Source of the DNA: Hofstenia miamia | Taxonomy: Eukaryota; Xenacoelomorpha; Acoela; Hofsteniidae | DNA length: 64,000 nt | NCBI GenBank assembly: GCA_900660155.1 | Contig: CABFPE010000727.1 | Span: 44,317-108,316 of the forward strand | Reading direction: 5' to 3' | Part shown: positions 36,640-47,708 of the stretch, in pieces | Numbering within the stretch: position 1 is the first letter of the stretch | Layout of the letters: the number at the start of each line of letters is the position of its first letter | Notes under the pieces: model-generated | Seen by the model: the letters and a program-made list of their open reading frames with translations, nothing else | What the model was told of the DNA's origin: nothing | The model's database searches: none | Translations under genes and position numbers: made by a program

Positions 36640-37230
36640 TTCATTATTGGGGAATTTTTTTTCTATCCATGGATTACCCGAGATATACTTTTTGCTTAAG
36701 GAACATTTTAATGAGTTTCTTAAACACTTGCAATTTTTCAATGTTCATTATATTTTTCGGTAATTTAAATTCGAATAGCGTTAATTATAAATCATTGTTT
36801 TAAAAAATTTTTCATTAACGCAGGTAAAGCGATCCGAAATTCCCTTCTAAATAAACCCAGGCAATGAAATCATATGACAAGGCGGTAATTGGTTGATAAC
36901 GAAAAGCTTAAGAAACGTCCCAGATGATTTGCTGTAGTGGGAAGAGGATAGGCTATAAATATTGTGCCTAATTCTGGAATGATGTCTTGAAAATTTGTAG
37001 TGCTCATTTTATTTGGATATCAGGTGTTCTATAATAAATATCTTTTAGATCAGCAAATTTGCATAATTTTGATTTTATAAATCCATTGAAAAATTGAATA
37101 ATCTTTGATGCTGAAATTACACTGCTATCATTTCTTTTGCCAATAGCTAATTTTCGAATCATTCCATTAATGTGAAATTCAAAATTTAGCTTCGAGTAAG
37201 AACTTTGTTGAAATTGTCTAAAGTCCAAAT
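36640..37230 (-). mobile_element. LINE 3' remnant, copy A
   Basis: On the minus strand SYSKLNFEFHINGMIRKLAI and IIQFFNGFIKSKL are the thumb-domain block after the RT catalytic core. Further along come LPKNIMNIEKLQVFKKLIKM and FLKQKVYLG. The same layout is present at 41.3-42.2 kb (SKLNFTSQINSVIKKMAVSI; LPKEMKIIDNLKKIKKELKL). Confidence 0.7.
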
Positions 37231-37239
37231 CCTTGCATT

Positions 37240-39370
37240 ATTGAGATTATGGGTTAATGCAGAGAGGTGGCTCTTAGTGGGTTGTAAGATTAAAAATTCA
37301 ATTTTGACCTCATTTATATCCAACCTAGGTATGCTGAAATATCTAGATTTGTTGCAATTTGAGAATATAGATTCAATTACTACATGGATTGGTTTGTTAT
37401 CTTTGCATATAGGGTAGCACCGGCATGAGGAAATTGTCGTTGGGTAACACTATTGTTAACAAGTAGCCAAAAAACGTCATTTAATTTGACCGATATCTTT
37501 GCCTCAAATAATTAGTTATATAAATTTCTTCCAGTGCAAAAACATTGTAACCTATCCATGATTTTCCGGGGATTAAGTACCATTTTATAATATCATTTGC
37601 TTCTGTTTGAGAAAGGTGAACGAAGCTTGGAAAATAGAATCTTCCCAAAAAAATAACGAAAATGAACAAAATTTTCAAAGTTAATCAAAGCTTATGCTTA
37701 TTTTAATGAAAACATTAAACTGAAAAATATATTTCGCTCAACTTGCACATCATCATTTAAAAAAATCCCTCTAAATATACACAAAATCTTTAAAAAGATA
37801 ATATTATACAATTAAATTATGCTTGTAGATTTAATTATCTTTGGTGTTAAGAATAAAAGAGCATGAACTAAGTCAACAAAATCAGAACACCTACAAAAAT
37901 TTGGATAAAATTATGACATCAAATTATAAGATCGACCATCCCTAAGAATTTTAAAATATTCGAAGATATATACACCTATCAATGCATCCAAGTCTTAACA
38001 CCAAAGATGATTTCTTCTAAAATCATCAATTTCACATAAATAATGTTTAATTATATAATATTATTTGTTTTAGAAACAGTGCACTCAAAAGAAGATTCTA
38101 TAATTGTTTTACATGCAATATTAAAAATTGGGATTTGGAATATCTGGTTTTATAAAACCTACAACTATCGAATTATACATAGTATTTCAATCATATTGTT
38201 GTAATAAACATAAAAATTTCATTCTTCAAAACTTGTGTAGAAAAGCTGTTTTACCATCTTCAAATTACAGTGTACTTACATAAGTTTTCGGTAACGTATT
38301 TGAAAATGTATATACAAGGGCTGCTATGAAGAATAGTTTCAAATCAATTCAGAACACTGCTTTGAAAAATTGCTGAGATCATATGTTTTTAAAAAATTCT
38401 ATCTCTTCAACCACATGAAGGACGACATAAGGAATCGCTATAAATGTTAAATAATTTTGAATTCGAAAAAACGTCAATTTAATTTGTAACATCGATCTGA
38501 TTCAAAGGACTTTGATTTCATCACTTGTTTATAAACATAGTTGTCAGAAGAGTGACAGCTTCTAAATCGGATGTAAACAAAACTAAAATTCAAGAACATT
38601 GGTATGGACATTTATATTGCAAAATTAATATGAATTCCAAAATTCAACGTCAGACTTTAATTTTCTAATAAAATTCAAATACAGAAAATTTATTGTATCA
38701 ATTTCTAAAAGAATCTAGGTATAGCTGTTTCAAAGTTCAAGAATCAAATTAATTTAGTTAGAAAATTTCTTTATAACCAAAATAACTGTGGCACTAGTAG
38801 TTAAGCTTTTACTGAGTTCCCTTAATATCCGCAAAAATTTTATTTACTTGGGACTATAGTAATTTATCAGTAGCCTAAATTTGTTTTTGCATTTCTGATT
38901 TTTCTATATATGCTTTTTGTGACTAGTAAAGCGTTTCAGATAAATGATACGTATTTAATTGTAAACATTTATCTGAATAAAAATTTTTTATCTTTTTTAT
39001 GATGGAATCATTTTCAGAGGATAGTTTTTTCTCAAATATATATTAATAGCAAAAGTATTTTTGTCAATGTATGAATTGCCATATAATTGTTATTGTATTT
39101 TGTCACTTTTGATAACGATGTTACATACATAGCTTCTTTAAATCTTGAACACCAATAAATAATAATTAGATTGACGCCCACGGTGTTCGATTAGACGCAT
39201 GAATTAATCGTTAAATATAAATGCACTTTGATGAGTTTACCTGTTAATGTAAACATTGATTTCATGTTTATCATGACCTTCATTAACTAATTACTAATCC
39301 CAATGTCATATTTGAACGAAAAAATGGGTTCTGTTGTATTCCCCCATGTTTTTTCTGAGGAGGAGAACTA
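37240..39370. other. AT-rich stretch without recognisable genes
   Basis: Short open frames only, without splice signals or protein families. The region ends in a (TA)n tract that runs into the second large gap. Confidence 0.4.
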
Positions 39371-39392
39371 TTCTATATATATATATATATAT

Positions 39393-40392
39393 NNNNNNNN
39401 NNNNNNNNNNNNNNNNNNNNNNNNNNNNNNNNNNNNNNNNNNNNNNNNNNNNNNNNNNNNNNNNNNNNNNNNNNNNNNNNNNNNNNNNNNNNNNNNNNNN
39501 NNNNNNNNNNNNNNNNNNNNNNNNNNNNNNNNNNNNNNNNNNNNNNNNNNNNNNNNNNNNNNNNNNNNNNNNNNNNNNNNNNNNNNNNNNNNNNNNNNNN
39601 NNNNNNNNNNNNNNNNNNNNNNNNNNNNNNNNNNNNNNNNNNNNNNNNNNNNNNNNNNNNNNNNNNNNNNNNNNNNNNNNNNNNNNNNNNNNNNNNNNNN
39701 NNNNNNNNNNNNNNNNNNNNNNNNNNNNNNNNNNNNNNNNNNNNNNNNNNNNNNNNNNNNNNNNNNNNNNNNNNNNNNNNNNNNNNNNNNNNNNNNNNNN
39801 NNNNNNNNNNNNNNNNNNNNNNNNNNNNNNNNNNNNNNNNNNNNNNNNNNNNNNNNNNNNNNNNNNNNNNNNNNNNNNNNNNNNNNNNNNNNNNNNNNNN
39901 NNNNNNNNNNNNNNNNNNNNNNNNNNNNNNNNNNNNNNNNNNNNNNNNNNNNNNNNNNNNNNNNNNNNNNNNNNNNNNNNNNNNNNNNNNNNNNNNNNNN
40001 NNNNNNNNNNNNNNNNNNNNNNNNNNNNNNNNNNNNNNNNNNNNNNNNNNNNNNNNNNNNNNNNNNNNNNNNNNNNNNNNNNNNNNNNNNNNNNNNNNNN
40101 NNNNNNNNNNNNNNNNNNNNNNNNNNNNNNNNNNNNNNNNNNNNNNNNNNNNNNNNNNNNNNNNNNNNNNNNNNNNNNNNNNNNNNNNNNNNNNNNNNNN
40201 NNNNNNNNNNNNNNNNNNNNNNNNNNNNNNNNNNNNNNNNNNNNNNNNNNNNNNNNNNNNNNNNNNNNNNNNNNNNNNNNNNNNNNNNNNNNNNNNNNNN
40301 NNNNNNNNNNNNNNNNNNNNNNNNNNNNNNNNNNNNNNNNNNNNNNNNNNNNNNNNNNNNNNNNNNNNNNNNNNNNNNNNNNNNNNNNNNNN
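39393..40392. other. Assembly gap (1000 N) inside a (TA)n tract
   Basis: TA repeats border the gap on both sides (39372-39392 and 40393-40412). The assembly therefore probably broke in the microsatellite and the true length is unknown. Confidence 0.98.
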
Positions 40393-40413
40393 ATATATAT
40401 ATATATATATATA

Positions 40414-40835
40414 GGGTGTTTTTTAAGTAGCTTACAATTTTAATCGCGAATTATAAAATAAATATAAACCCAAATAACATATATTAATTATAATCATAAA
40501 ATATAACAAAGGAATATTTTTAGAATTCACAACAAATGTTGAAAATGTCCTCCACTCTCTTTTAAACGGATCTTTTGTTAAATTCCTTTGCATTTTAAAC
40601 ATTCGTAATGCTGAAGTCGTACTTTCACCACTTTTATAGTAACATTTAATTATTAAAATTCGATCTTCAATTGAAATTGCATTCATTTGTATAATAAACA
40701 GTAAATCTAAAAAATATTTTACATTAAAAATATTCCATATATATACATTCAATATACGCATAAAATACGTGACAAAATTTTATTGGCTAAAAAATATTTC
40801 TCAACAAAATTGTAAGTTACTTAAAAAACACCCTG
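40414..40835 (-). mobile_element. Internally deleted mariner-type element with DUF4817 HTH
   Basis: The ends GGGTGTTTTTTAAGTAGCTT and, inverted, GGGTGTTTTTTAAGTAACTT are each preceded by (TA)n. The left end has TATA where the right has TACA. On the minus strand MNAISIEDRILIIKCYYKSG, then ESTTSALRMF and KDPFKREW match the N-terminal helix-turn-helix (DUF4817) of invertebrate IS630/mariner-type transposases. The catalytic domain is absent. Confidence 0.85.
40548..40683 (-). pseudogene. DUF4817-type transposase N-terminal fragment
   Basis: About 45 residues from MNAISIEDRILII to PFKREWRTF. The pattern [ST]..ER..I...YY..GES...A.R.F is characteristic of the DUF4817 helix-turn-helix. After it the frame runs into AT-rich sequence without DDE motifs, which is consistent with an internal deletion. 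Confidence 0.75.
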
Positions 40836-40859
40836 TATATATAACTTTTGCGTGCACTC

Positions 40860-41270
40860 TAAAACAGCAATGCTATATAACTATCCTCATCATTTATACA
40901 TGAAACCCTATTTACTATGTAAATGATGCCAAATTAGAACAAATTCAGTAGTAGAACTGACAGATTTTTAAAATCAACATTTTTGCTACAATCTGTTAAT
41001 TGAAAATAAAGTGTTAGTAATAGCAATAATAATTTTTGTAAATATGTCATTTCTACAATTTTCACTCGAATTCTTTTCAGCATTTTGATGTGATAAACTT
41101 GAAATTCAGCATGACTATATAAAAAAAGATAATCTATATTTTTTAAATTTTGTGTAATAACTGATTTTCCAAAGTAATAGTGTCATTAATAACTACAATG
41201 TACTTATAGAAAACGAAAAAAAACAAATAAGAAATTACTGATTCCGGATAGTTTACTAATTTTGATTTAT
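40860..41270. other. AT-rich spacer
   Basis: No gene or element end seen between the mariner-type element and the LINE remnant. Confidence 0.4.
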
Positions 41271-41274
41271 TGTG

Positions 41275-42260
41275 TAGTCGCTATTATAAAATTTAAATTC
41301 TATCCATGATCTACCTGATATAAACTTTTGTTTGAGAATTCATAATTTTAATTCTTTTTTGATTTTTTTAAGGTTGTCTATTATTTTCATTTCTTTTGGC
41401 AATATATTCCAGTTATAAATTGCAGTATTAATAGAGGATTGACTCATGTTTTTTTATTAAATTTAACACGTGAATAGTTTTTGATCGCTTATTTAACTTC
41501 AGACAGTCGGTCGAAAATGAGAATGATATCTCGTCGTAGGGTGGAATTTTGTTTATGAATTTAAAGAAATAAATAATATTGTAAAAAATTAACTATGGTG
41601 GAAAAAGAATAGATTTAGAAATACATTCTTTTGTTTTAGAAGAGTTTTTATTACATGAACAAACATTTAATGTGAACTAGTTGAACTCGAAGCTTTTTTT
41701 ACCATTAGGCTGTGCACATTAGTATATAAGATATTAGCATAGTTTAAATTACTCAACGAATGCATGAAACATTTCAATTACTGCAATTGGGGGTAACTGT
41801 TGGGAAACAGGGGATATATTTCTAATACTTACAGCCATTTTTTTAATAACAGAATTTATTTGCGATGTAAAATTAAGCTTTGAATATATTGTTACTCCTA
41901 GACATTTAAACTTATTAACAGGTATAACCGATGTATTATAATACAATAATTATTGAAATAAATTGAATAGTCGGCGATGTTCGTTTTTTTTTCTAAAAGG
42001 TTGCATTATGCAAAATTCAGTTTTTTTCGTATTAATACGCAATCTATGCATGTTAAAATAGTTGCTAAATTTATACAGTTTTATCTAAGGATTAATTTCC
42101 ACAATAAATAGATGTATCATCGGCATATTTTATTTCGCATTCACATAAATATTAAGAAGCAGGGGACCTAGTATGGTTCCTTGGGATACACCATTATTGA
42201 CAGACAACTAATTTGAAAAAGTATCATTTAATTTAAAGAAGCATTGATTGTAGAGTTACC
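41275..42260 (-). mobile_element. LINE 3' remnant, copy B
   Basis: Minus-strand blocks in order are: GVSQGTILGPLL, the RT block that precedes the catalytic Asp pair (about 42150-42200); a decayed catalytic segment; VNKFKCLGVTIYSKLNFTSQ and INSVIKKMAVSI (41749-41946); and the C-terminal LPKEMKIIDNLKKIKKELKL followed by KFISGRSWI. Stops and frame changes separate them. It belongs to the same family as copy A. Confidence 0.75.
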
Positions 42261-42604
42261 CTCTGATGATCCTTTTGTGGTCTTGAACTGTGAACTATGG
42301 CTTTATTCATTATTATTTTTACTTATACTAATTATTTTCTAATAATAAATTTTACACACTTGTGTATAACTTGAATTCTTCCTTCTCTACAAATGCTTCC
42401 ATTCACATTCCAATTTTCGCGAAAATTTCTAAAAAAATTAAACCGTAAGGTATAAAAAATATGGTGTATAGGTGTACTGCCTATATTAAATTGATTTTTC
42501 AAAAATGTAAAACTTCACAATTTTATCAGAAATTTCGAAAATCTATCCGAAACTTTTCGTGATTAATGTAGCTTAGATTGCTCATAAAGGAAGCATGAAA
42601 TAAT

Positions 42605-42830
42605 AGTATTTGGATGTGAAATTAAGTTTTGAATCTATTTTTACTCCCAGATATTTAAACTTATTAACAATTGTAATAGATGCATTATTGAAGTCAATCG
42701 AGTAGTCATAAATGTATATTTTTTCTAAGAGGTTACATTATCCAAAATTAAGATTTTTCAACGTAATGTATTTATACTAAAATAGTTGCTCAATTTCCTA
42801 TAAGGATTGCTAACAGTCCAACAACAGATT
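42605..42830 (-). mobile_element. LINE fragment, copy C, partial duplicate of copy B
   Basis: GATGTGAAATTAAGTTTTGA through TTTAAACTTATTAACA to AAAATAGTTGCT repeats 41861-42070 with about one change in six or seven bases. The two copies are in the same orientation 740 bp apart. This points to separate insertions or an old tandem duplication. Confidence 0.7.
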
Positions 42831-42834
42831 GACG

Positions 42835-43740
42835 TAAAATGCATTGCATTAAACATATTTCACGTGATGATAAAAAAATGTTTTACTTAATAATATTTAA
42901 TGTCAAGTTTAAAATGAAATCAGGAAACAACATTTTTTATAGCTTGTACTTACAAACCCAATTATAATTTTCAAAAAAATTTTGAATTTTGTTTTTTCTA
43001 ACGCATGTTTTTCAAATTAATGAGTTTAAAGCCAAGTACAGATTGTTGCTAACCATTTTCAGCATTAAACCAATTTTTTCAGCAAAACTACATGTAATAT
43101 TTGCTTCGATTGCCTGTTCGTCCTTAAATGATTTTCTCCAAGCTTTAGACAAAAAATCAATCCATACTGAAAATCATTTATAAAGGAGATTTATATACAT
43201 ATGGTAATGTCCTGGATTACATATGGAAAAGATTTCAAAAATTTCTAACCTTAATGCATATAAGGAAACCCAGGTTTAAGAACTAGATAAATTGTCAATT
43301 CAATAATTTTTCATTAGTCTTTTGTAATATTAAAAACTGAACTTTCGGATTCAGAAACGCTACTAGAAGACAAAGTGGATATATGATCCCTACTATACAT
43401 ATGCATGTATATGATATTGAACTACAAATTAAACAAGCTAATTCAGTACTCCCGAAAGCTTTAACAATTGGTCTGCATCTATCATTAAAAATCATATTTC
43501 ATTCATTTAATCCGATTAAATTATTAACAGATTTTAAAAACCTAAAATGTCCATTTACAGTTAGATTAATTTTTATCAACATATAATCCATCTCTTGACA
43601 AATTTATAAATATCTTTATTAACAAATTTACACTAAAAATCATTCGGTTGACAAACATAAACGAAGGGAACGCCAACTACTGCAATGAAAAAATATGTAC
43701 ACCTACAATTGGAACTGATTCTGGCAAAATTATAAATCGG
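42835..43740. other. AT-rich stretch without recognisable genes
   Basis: Short frames on both strands (for example plus 42989-43183), none of them recognisable. Confidence 0.35.
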
Positions 43741-43757
43741 TGATTAGTTGCTAACCC

Positions 43758-43871
43758 ACTTCCGGTTGCTCGTTCGGGAGAAGCGGAAACATGAGCACTT
43801 TGGCGGTCATGAATGATAAATCTGGAAATTTGGACACAATCGCCTCCGCGTCACTACTTAATTTCTTCTAA
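43758..43871 (+). promoter_or_regulatory. Candidate ETS-type core promoter and short ORF
   Basis: CACTTCCGG, a consensus ETS/GABP site common in housekeeping promoters, stands 25 bases before an ATG. It lies in a CpG-containing block (CTCGTTCGGGAGAAGCGG) that is unusual for this DNA. The ATG opens a 26-codon frame (MSTLAVMNDKSGNLDTIASA..). On the minus strand the neighbouring 43854-43932 could instead be a terminal exon. Either reading is weak. Confidence 0.25.
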
Positions 43872-43932
43872 AATAATTTTATCAAAAATTTCAATTTCAC
43901 TTGCAGCAACTATCAAGTTATAAAATTCTCTA
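43854..43932 (-). CDS. Candidate short terminal exon beside the pogo insertion
   Basis: Reading leftwards from the pogo element, ATCCTTTTAG forms an acceptor followed by EFYNLIVAASEIEIFDKIIL, then EEIK and a stop. The peptide is protein-like but short and matches no family I know. If it is real, the pogo element landed about ten bases upstream of the acceptor, within an intron. Confidence 0.25.
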
Positions 43933-43941
43933 AAAGGATTA

Positions 43942-45850
43942 CCGTATTTTACGGCATATAAGACCCCATTTTTTGCAAAATTTTTACAGTCAAAGTCAGA
44001 GAGTGGTCTTATACGATGTACATTAAAATAATCGAAGACTAAATTATTATTTTTCATGCGGCAATGAATTTATTTAAAGTCGATTTTCATTGGCTGAATA
44101 AATTTAATTTAACCCTTATTGGATAAACGTACTACAAAATGTAGTCATGTATGATTAAATTGTTCTCAATTAATAGTCACTTGAAGGGAATTTGTTGATA
44201 TTACATTGAGAGAATCACAGCTGTCAATCAACTACATCTTGTAGTCAGTTTATCAACATGTTGCATAATTTATCATGCACTGATAAGGGTTAAAATAGTG
44301 CGGATAATTCACATTTAGACTTAATTTCAGAATAAATTGCAACATCAAACATGGGAAATAGCCGCAAATCGTACACGAATTCTTTCAAATTGGAAGTTGT
44401 AGCGTTCCACTTGCGGGGAAACAATTTGACTATTACTTCCAAAAAATATGGCGTTTCAACAAAAATGATTCGTGATTGGAGAGATAACTTGGAAAATATA
44501 AAGGAGCAGCCAAGGAGCAAAAGAGCAAATCGGGGTCCAAAGTCAGGAAAATTTAACGATATTGAAAGGGAACTTTTTCAATGGATTCAAAATAAGCGGG
44601 ATAGTGCGCTCATCGTTTCGCGTACTATGATCATGGCAGAGGCTTTGAAAAAAGCAAGAAGCAAAAACATCCCAACATCAGAGTTTAATGCAAACCCTAC
44701 TTGGTGTAGTAGATTTATGCGACGTTTTGGTTTAGTTTTGCGGGTGCGCACCCATATTGCACAACGAATGCCTGCTCAATTAACCGACAAGCTGTTGAGT
44801 TTTCAACAATTTGTCATAAAACTCAGAACAGCACATCCTTACAATTTGTGTAACATTGGAAACATGGACGAAACCCCAATGACTTTTGACTTACTGGGAA
44901 CCAGAACTGTAAGTGTTCGTGGAGAGCGGACAATAAATATGAAAACCACGGGTAAAGAAAAATCGAATTTTCCAATTGCACTATCACAGCCGATGGTGCA
45001 AAACTCAAGCCTATGATAATTTTTAAAAGAGAAACCCTGCCAAAAGAAACATTCCCGGGTGGTGTTATTGTTCATGCTCAAAATAAGGGCTGGATGGATG
45101 AAAATGGTTTGCTTATATGGATTAAAGAGGTCTGGGCCAAGCGTCCTGGAGGTAGAAATAAAATAAAAAGCATTTTAGTTTGGGATCAATTTCGGGGTCA
45201 TTTAACAGCCAAGGTCAAAAAGGCTTTAAAGGAGCAGAATACAATACCGGCTGTTATTCCAGGTGGGCTCACCTCCGTTTTACAGCCGCTTGATATTTCG
45301 GTAAACAAACCCTTCAAGGACAAGATGCGAGAGAATTGGATTTCCTGAATGTCTGATGGACCCCATTTGACAACACCTGCAGGAAATTTGAAAAGGGCGA
45401 CTTGTTCAACTGTTGCCAATTGGGTAAAAAACGCTTTTGATTCCATATCTGTGCAAATTGTCCAAAAATCATTTAAAAAGACGGGGATATCCAACAGTCT
45501 TGATGGTTCCGAAGACGATCATCTGTGGGAAGACGAAGATGAAAGCCAGCCACAACCCGAGAATGATTCTGATGATGACGTTGCCGTGATTGATCCTTAT
45601 GAAGACCAGCTTGACGATGCTGATGTGGATTTTATTCTGAACCACGAAGAGGAGAACCAAGAATTCGATAGTGATCCGGACTATTTAGGCTAAAAGCTAA
45701 AATTGTTTGAAAATTACTCTTGCTTTTATACAATTTGTAATTGACAAAAGCAATAAACTTTTTGTTTTTTTCTATCTTTTGTTTTTCTTGGTTGCCAATA
45801 GTTGGGGGTGGTCTTATACGCTGTATGGTCTTATATGCCGTAAAATACGG
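43942..45850 (+). mobile_element. pogo/Tigger-like DNA transposon, 1.9 kb
   Basis: The 24-base ends, starting CCGTATTTTACGGCATATAA, are identical in inverted orientation and are flanked by TA on both sides. Inside is a pogo-type transposase gene with an acidic tail. The identical ends suggest the insertion is not old, but the gene is interrupted twice. Confidence 0.95.
44351..45693 (+). pseudogene. pogo/Tigger-like transposase, two lesions
   Basis: Residues 1-50 form a CENP-B/Psq-type helix-turn-helix (YGVSTKMIRDWRDN). Residues 66-135 form a Tc5-type HTH with SRFMRRFGLVLRVRT. The DDE domain shows D173 in NIGNMDETPM, VWDQFRGHLT in the second frame segment, and QPLDISVNKPFKD. The tail is strongly acidic (EDDHLWEDEDES, DSDDDVAVIDPYEDQLDDAD), as in many pogo/JRK-type proteins. 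A frameshift lies near 44990-45010, after FPIALS, and an in-frame TGA at 45346-45348 stands before MSDGPHLTTPAGN. Both are single small lesions in an otherwise well-kept gene. Confidence 0.92.
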
Positions 45851-45854
45851 TATA

Positions 45855-46250
45855 TTAATTATATTAATCTAAAGTAAAGCGGAACTTACACCCGCTGGGA
45901 AAGAACAGTCAGGGGTTGAAGAAAGAAACTGCTACTTTCAAATAATGGTAATGATTGTAAATAAATGATAAAAGCAAAAATTAGAGTATCATAAAATATT
46001 GCATTGGGAAGGATGAATTAAAGACAAAAGTCACGATTCATCAAAATCCTCAACATTTGGACAACAGCTTAATAGTATTCATATTGAAACAAAGTAATCT
46101 CGTATAATCATAACTACAGGCAATTATCGTTACAAAGTCAAAACGAGGTCTTCGAAATGAATATGAAATAATGGTTAGGAGGTATATATTTAGACAATTA
46201 CAATTCATAGGATATGCTGTCTAAAATTGATATCGAATATGGAGTGATGG
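45855..46250. other. AT-rich spacer right of the pogo element
   Basis: A strong minus-strand acceptor-like tract (CTGACTGTTCTTTCCCAG) lies at about 45892-45909, followed by CGGGTGTAAG, which could also be read as a donor. No exon could be supported from it. Confidence 0.35.
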
Positions 46251-46262
46251 TCACATAAATAA

Positions 46263-46265
<3 letters not shown>

Positions 46266-46297
<32 letters not shown>
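46266..46297. repeat. (TA)n microsatellite ending at a single N
   Basis: TA run followed by CN at 46297-46298. The N marks an uncertain join within the Penelope-like fragment. Confidence 0.9.
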
Positions 46298-46298
46298 N

Positions 46299-46675
46299 TT
46301 TGTTATGTTGTTTAATTAATAGAGCCTCACAGATCTTAGTGTGTGTTGTTTTCATGGCTATTTCAAAATTTTCTTTCTTTAATTCATGATGGTGAGTGAA
46401 TATTTCTGTTTCAAGATGCCCGTTAAGATGTTCCTTAATGCGAATACCAAAATGTCGTTTAGTTTCACCAATGTATAGCTTGTTACAGCTATCACAAGTA
46501 TATTTGTAAACGATGGATGAAACTAAACATTCTGGGATTCTATCTTTATTCATAAATATGTTATCCGTTTGTAATGATGTAAAAATAGGCCTAATTTTAG
46601 ATAATGTTAAACTTGTATTTATTTTTTTAATCTTTTTCTTAATAATAAATTTATTATTACCGCAAAAATATTGTT
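46299..46675 (-). mobile_element. Penelope-like element, linker and GIY-YIG endonuclease
   Basis: The minus strand is open from QYFCGNNKFIIKKKIKKINT through SLQTDNIFMNKDRIPECLVS to YKYTCDSCNKLYIGETKRHF, GIRIKEHLNG and KICEALLIKQHNK. The YKYTC..C...YIGET.R....R..EH pattern is the GIY-YIG nuclease of endonuclease-bearing Penelope-like retroelements, with the zinc-binding CxxC just before it. The reverse transcriptase domain is absent; the element is 5'-truncated at about 46675. The 3' end runs into (TA)n and a single N. Confidence 0.9.
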
Positions 46676-46677
46676 AA

Positions 46678-46722
46678 CTGACGATGAGTATAATATAGTC
46701 GAAACGTTTTTGTATTAATGTC
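46678..46722 (+). ncRNA. Hammerhead-ribozyme-like core beside the Penelope fragment
   Basis: The plus strand shows CTGACGA (consensus CUGANGA), a short GAGTATAATATAGTC hairpin-like stem II, then GAAA. Next comes ACGTT..AATGT as a five-pair stem III and GTC at the cleavage position. Hammerhead motifs are known to be carried by Penelope-like elements. Stem II has a mismatch and stem I is poorly paired in the AT-rich flanks, so activity is doubtful. It lies on the strand opposite the GIY-YIG frame. Confidence 0.55.
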
Positions 46723-46725
46723 AAA

Positions 46726-46749
46726 TATATATATATATATATATATATG
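46726..46749. repeat. (TA)n microsatellite
   Basis: TA run directly after the hammerhead-like core. Confidence 0.85.
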
Positions 46750-47017
46750 AAAACATAAAAAATGAAGCACAATAAATATTTTAGAGTAACATACAAAGGG
46801 CGTTCTTTCTAGAGCAGCGAATCACGTTTTACTATAAATATGGCGAAAAATTTGAAGAAAAGACTTATAATAATGTGTGAACAGTTCAAAAAAAAATTTT
46901 ATATCAATATTTTTTCAAAACACACTTAGTAGAGCTTAATTGGGAAAATATAGTGAAATAACATTGAAAATCATATAAATAGATTTTAAACGTGGAAATC
47001 AAATATATTTTTATATA

Positions 47018-47708
47018 CAGTAACTATCAAAAGTTTTCGGACACTTAACTGAACAAATTCTTTTTACAGTGGTGAACTCTATAGCTTTGATTTTTTGAAA
47101 TTGGGATAATTTTAGCATTGTGAATTCAAATTTCTTCTCAATTTTTTAAATATGAAATTTAGTTCTTATTCAATGACCCTGTAAAGATGCCAACTAAAAC
47201 TATGTTGGGAAATATGCATGGTATGTAAAATATAACACAAAAATCGTATTCAGCATGAAAAACTTCGTATATTCACAATTTTTTGTAAGAATTTATGCAG
47301 AAGTTTCTGAAATATTGATCGTCAAATCTCGTATAAATCCCATTACATTGCTAATTGAGATGCAAATTTCAACATTGTAATGAGATTTGCACAAGAGTTG
47401 ATGACCAATATCTTAGAAACTTCTGAATAAATTCTTACAACAAATTGTCAATATTCTAAGTTTTTCATGCTGAATACGATTTTTGTGTTATATTTTACAT
47501 ACCATGCATATTTACTAACATAGTTTTAGGGGGCCTTTACGGGGTCATACATGTAGGATGAAAATAAAACTGAATATATAAAAATTGAAGAAAAATTTGA
47601 ATTTAAAATACTAAAATTAACCCAAAAGCAAAAAATCAAAGCTATAGAGTTCACTACTGTAAAAAGAATTTGTTCAGTTAGGTGTCCGAAAACTTTTGAT
47701 GCCTACTG
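47018..47708. mobile_element. Palindromic foldback MITE, 691 bp
   Basis: The ends CAGTAACTATCAAAAGTTTT and, inverted, CAGTAGGCATCAAAAGTTTT carry a shared CGGACAC and are flanked by TA. The inverted match continues almost through the whole element, including GTGAACTCTATAGCTTTGAT, CATGGTATGTAAAATATAAC and AGAATTTAT.CAGAAGTTTC, with the turn near 47340-47390. The arms of roughly 330 bp would fold into one long hairpin. There is no coding capacity. The TIR type is Tc1/mariner. Confidence 0.9.

Noticed and set aside
39303-40443. Two long plus-strand frames of about 370 residues
   Set aside because: Both run through the 1000-N gap with IYIY from TA repeats at the edges.
45892-45909. Strong acceptor-like tract CTGACTGTTCTTTCCCAG as the start of a minus-strand exon
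   Set aside because: The following frame (GCKFRFTLD) ends after a few codons and no upstream exon fits.
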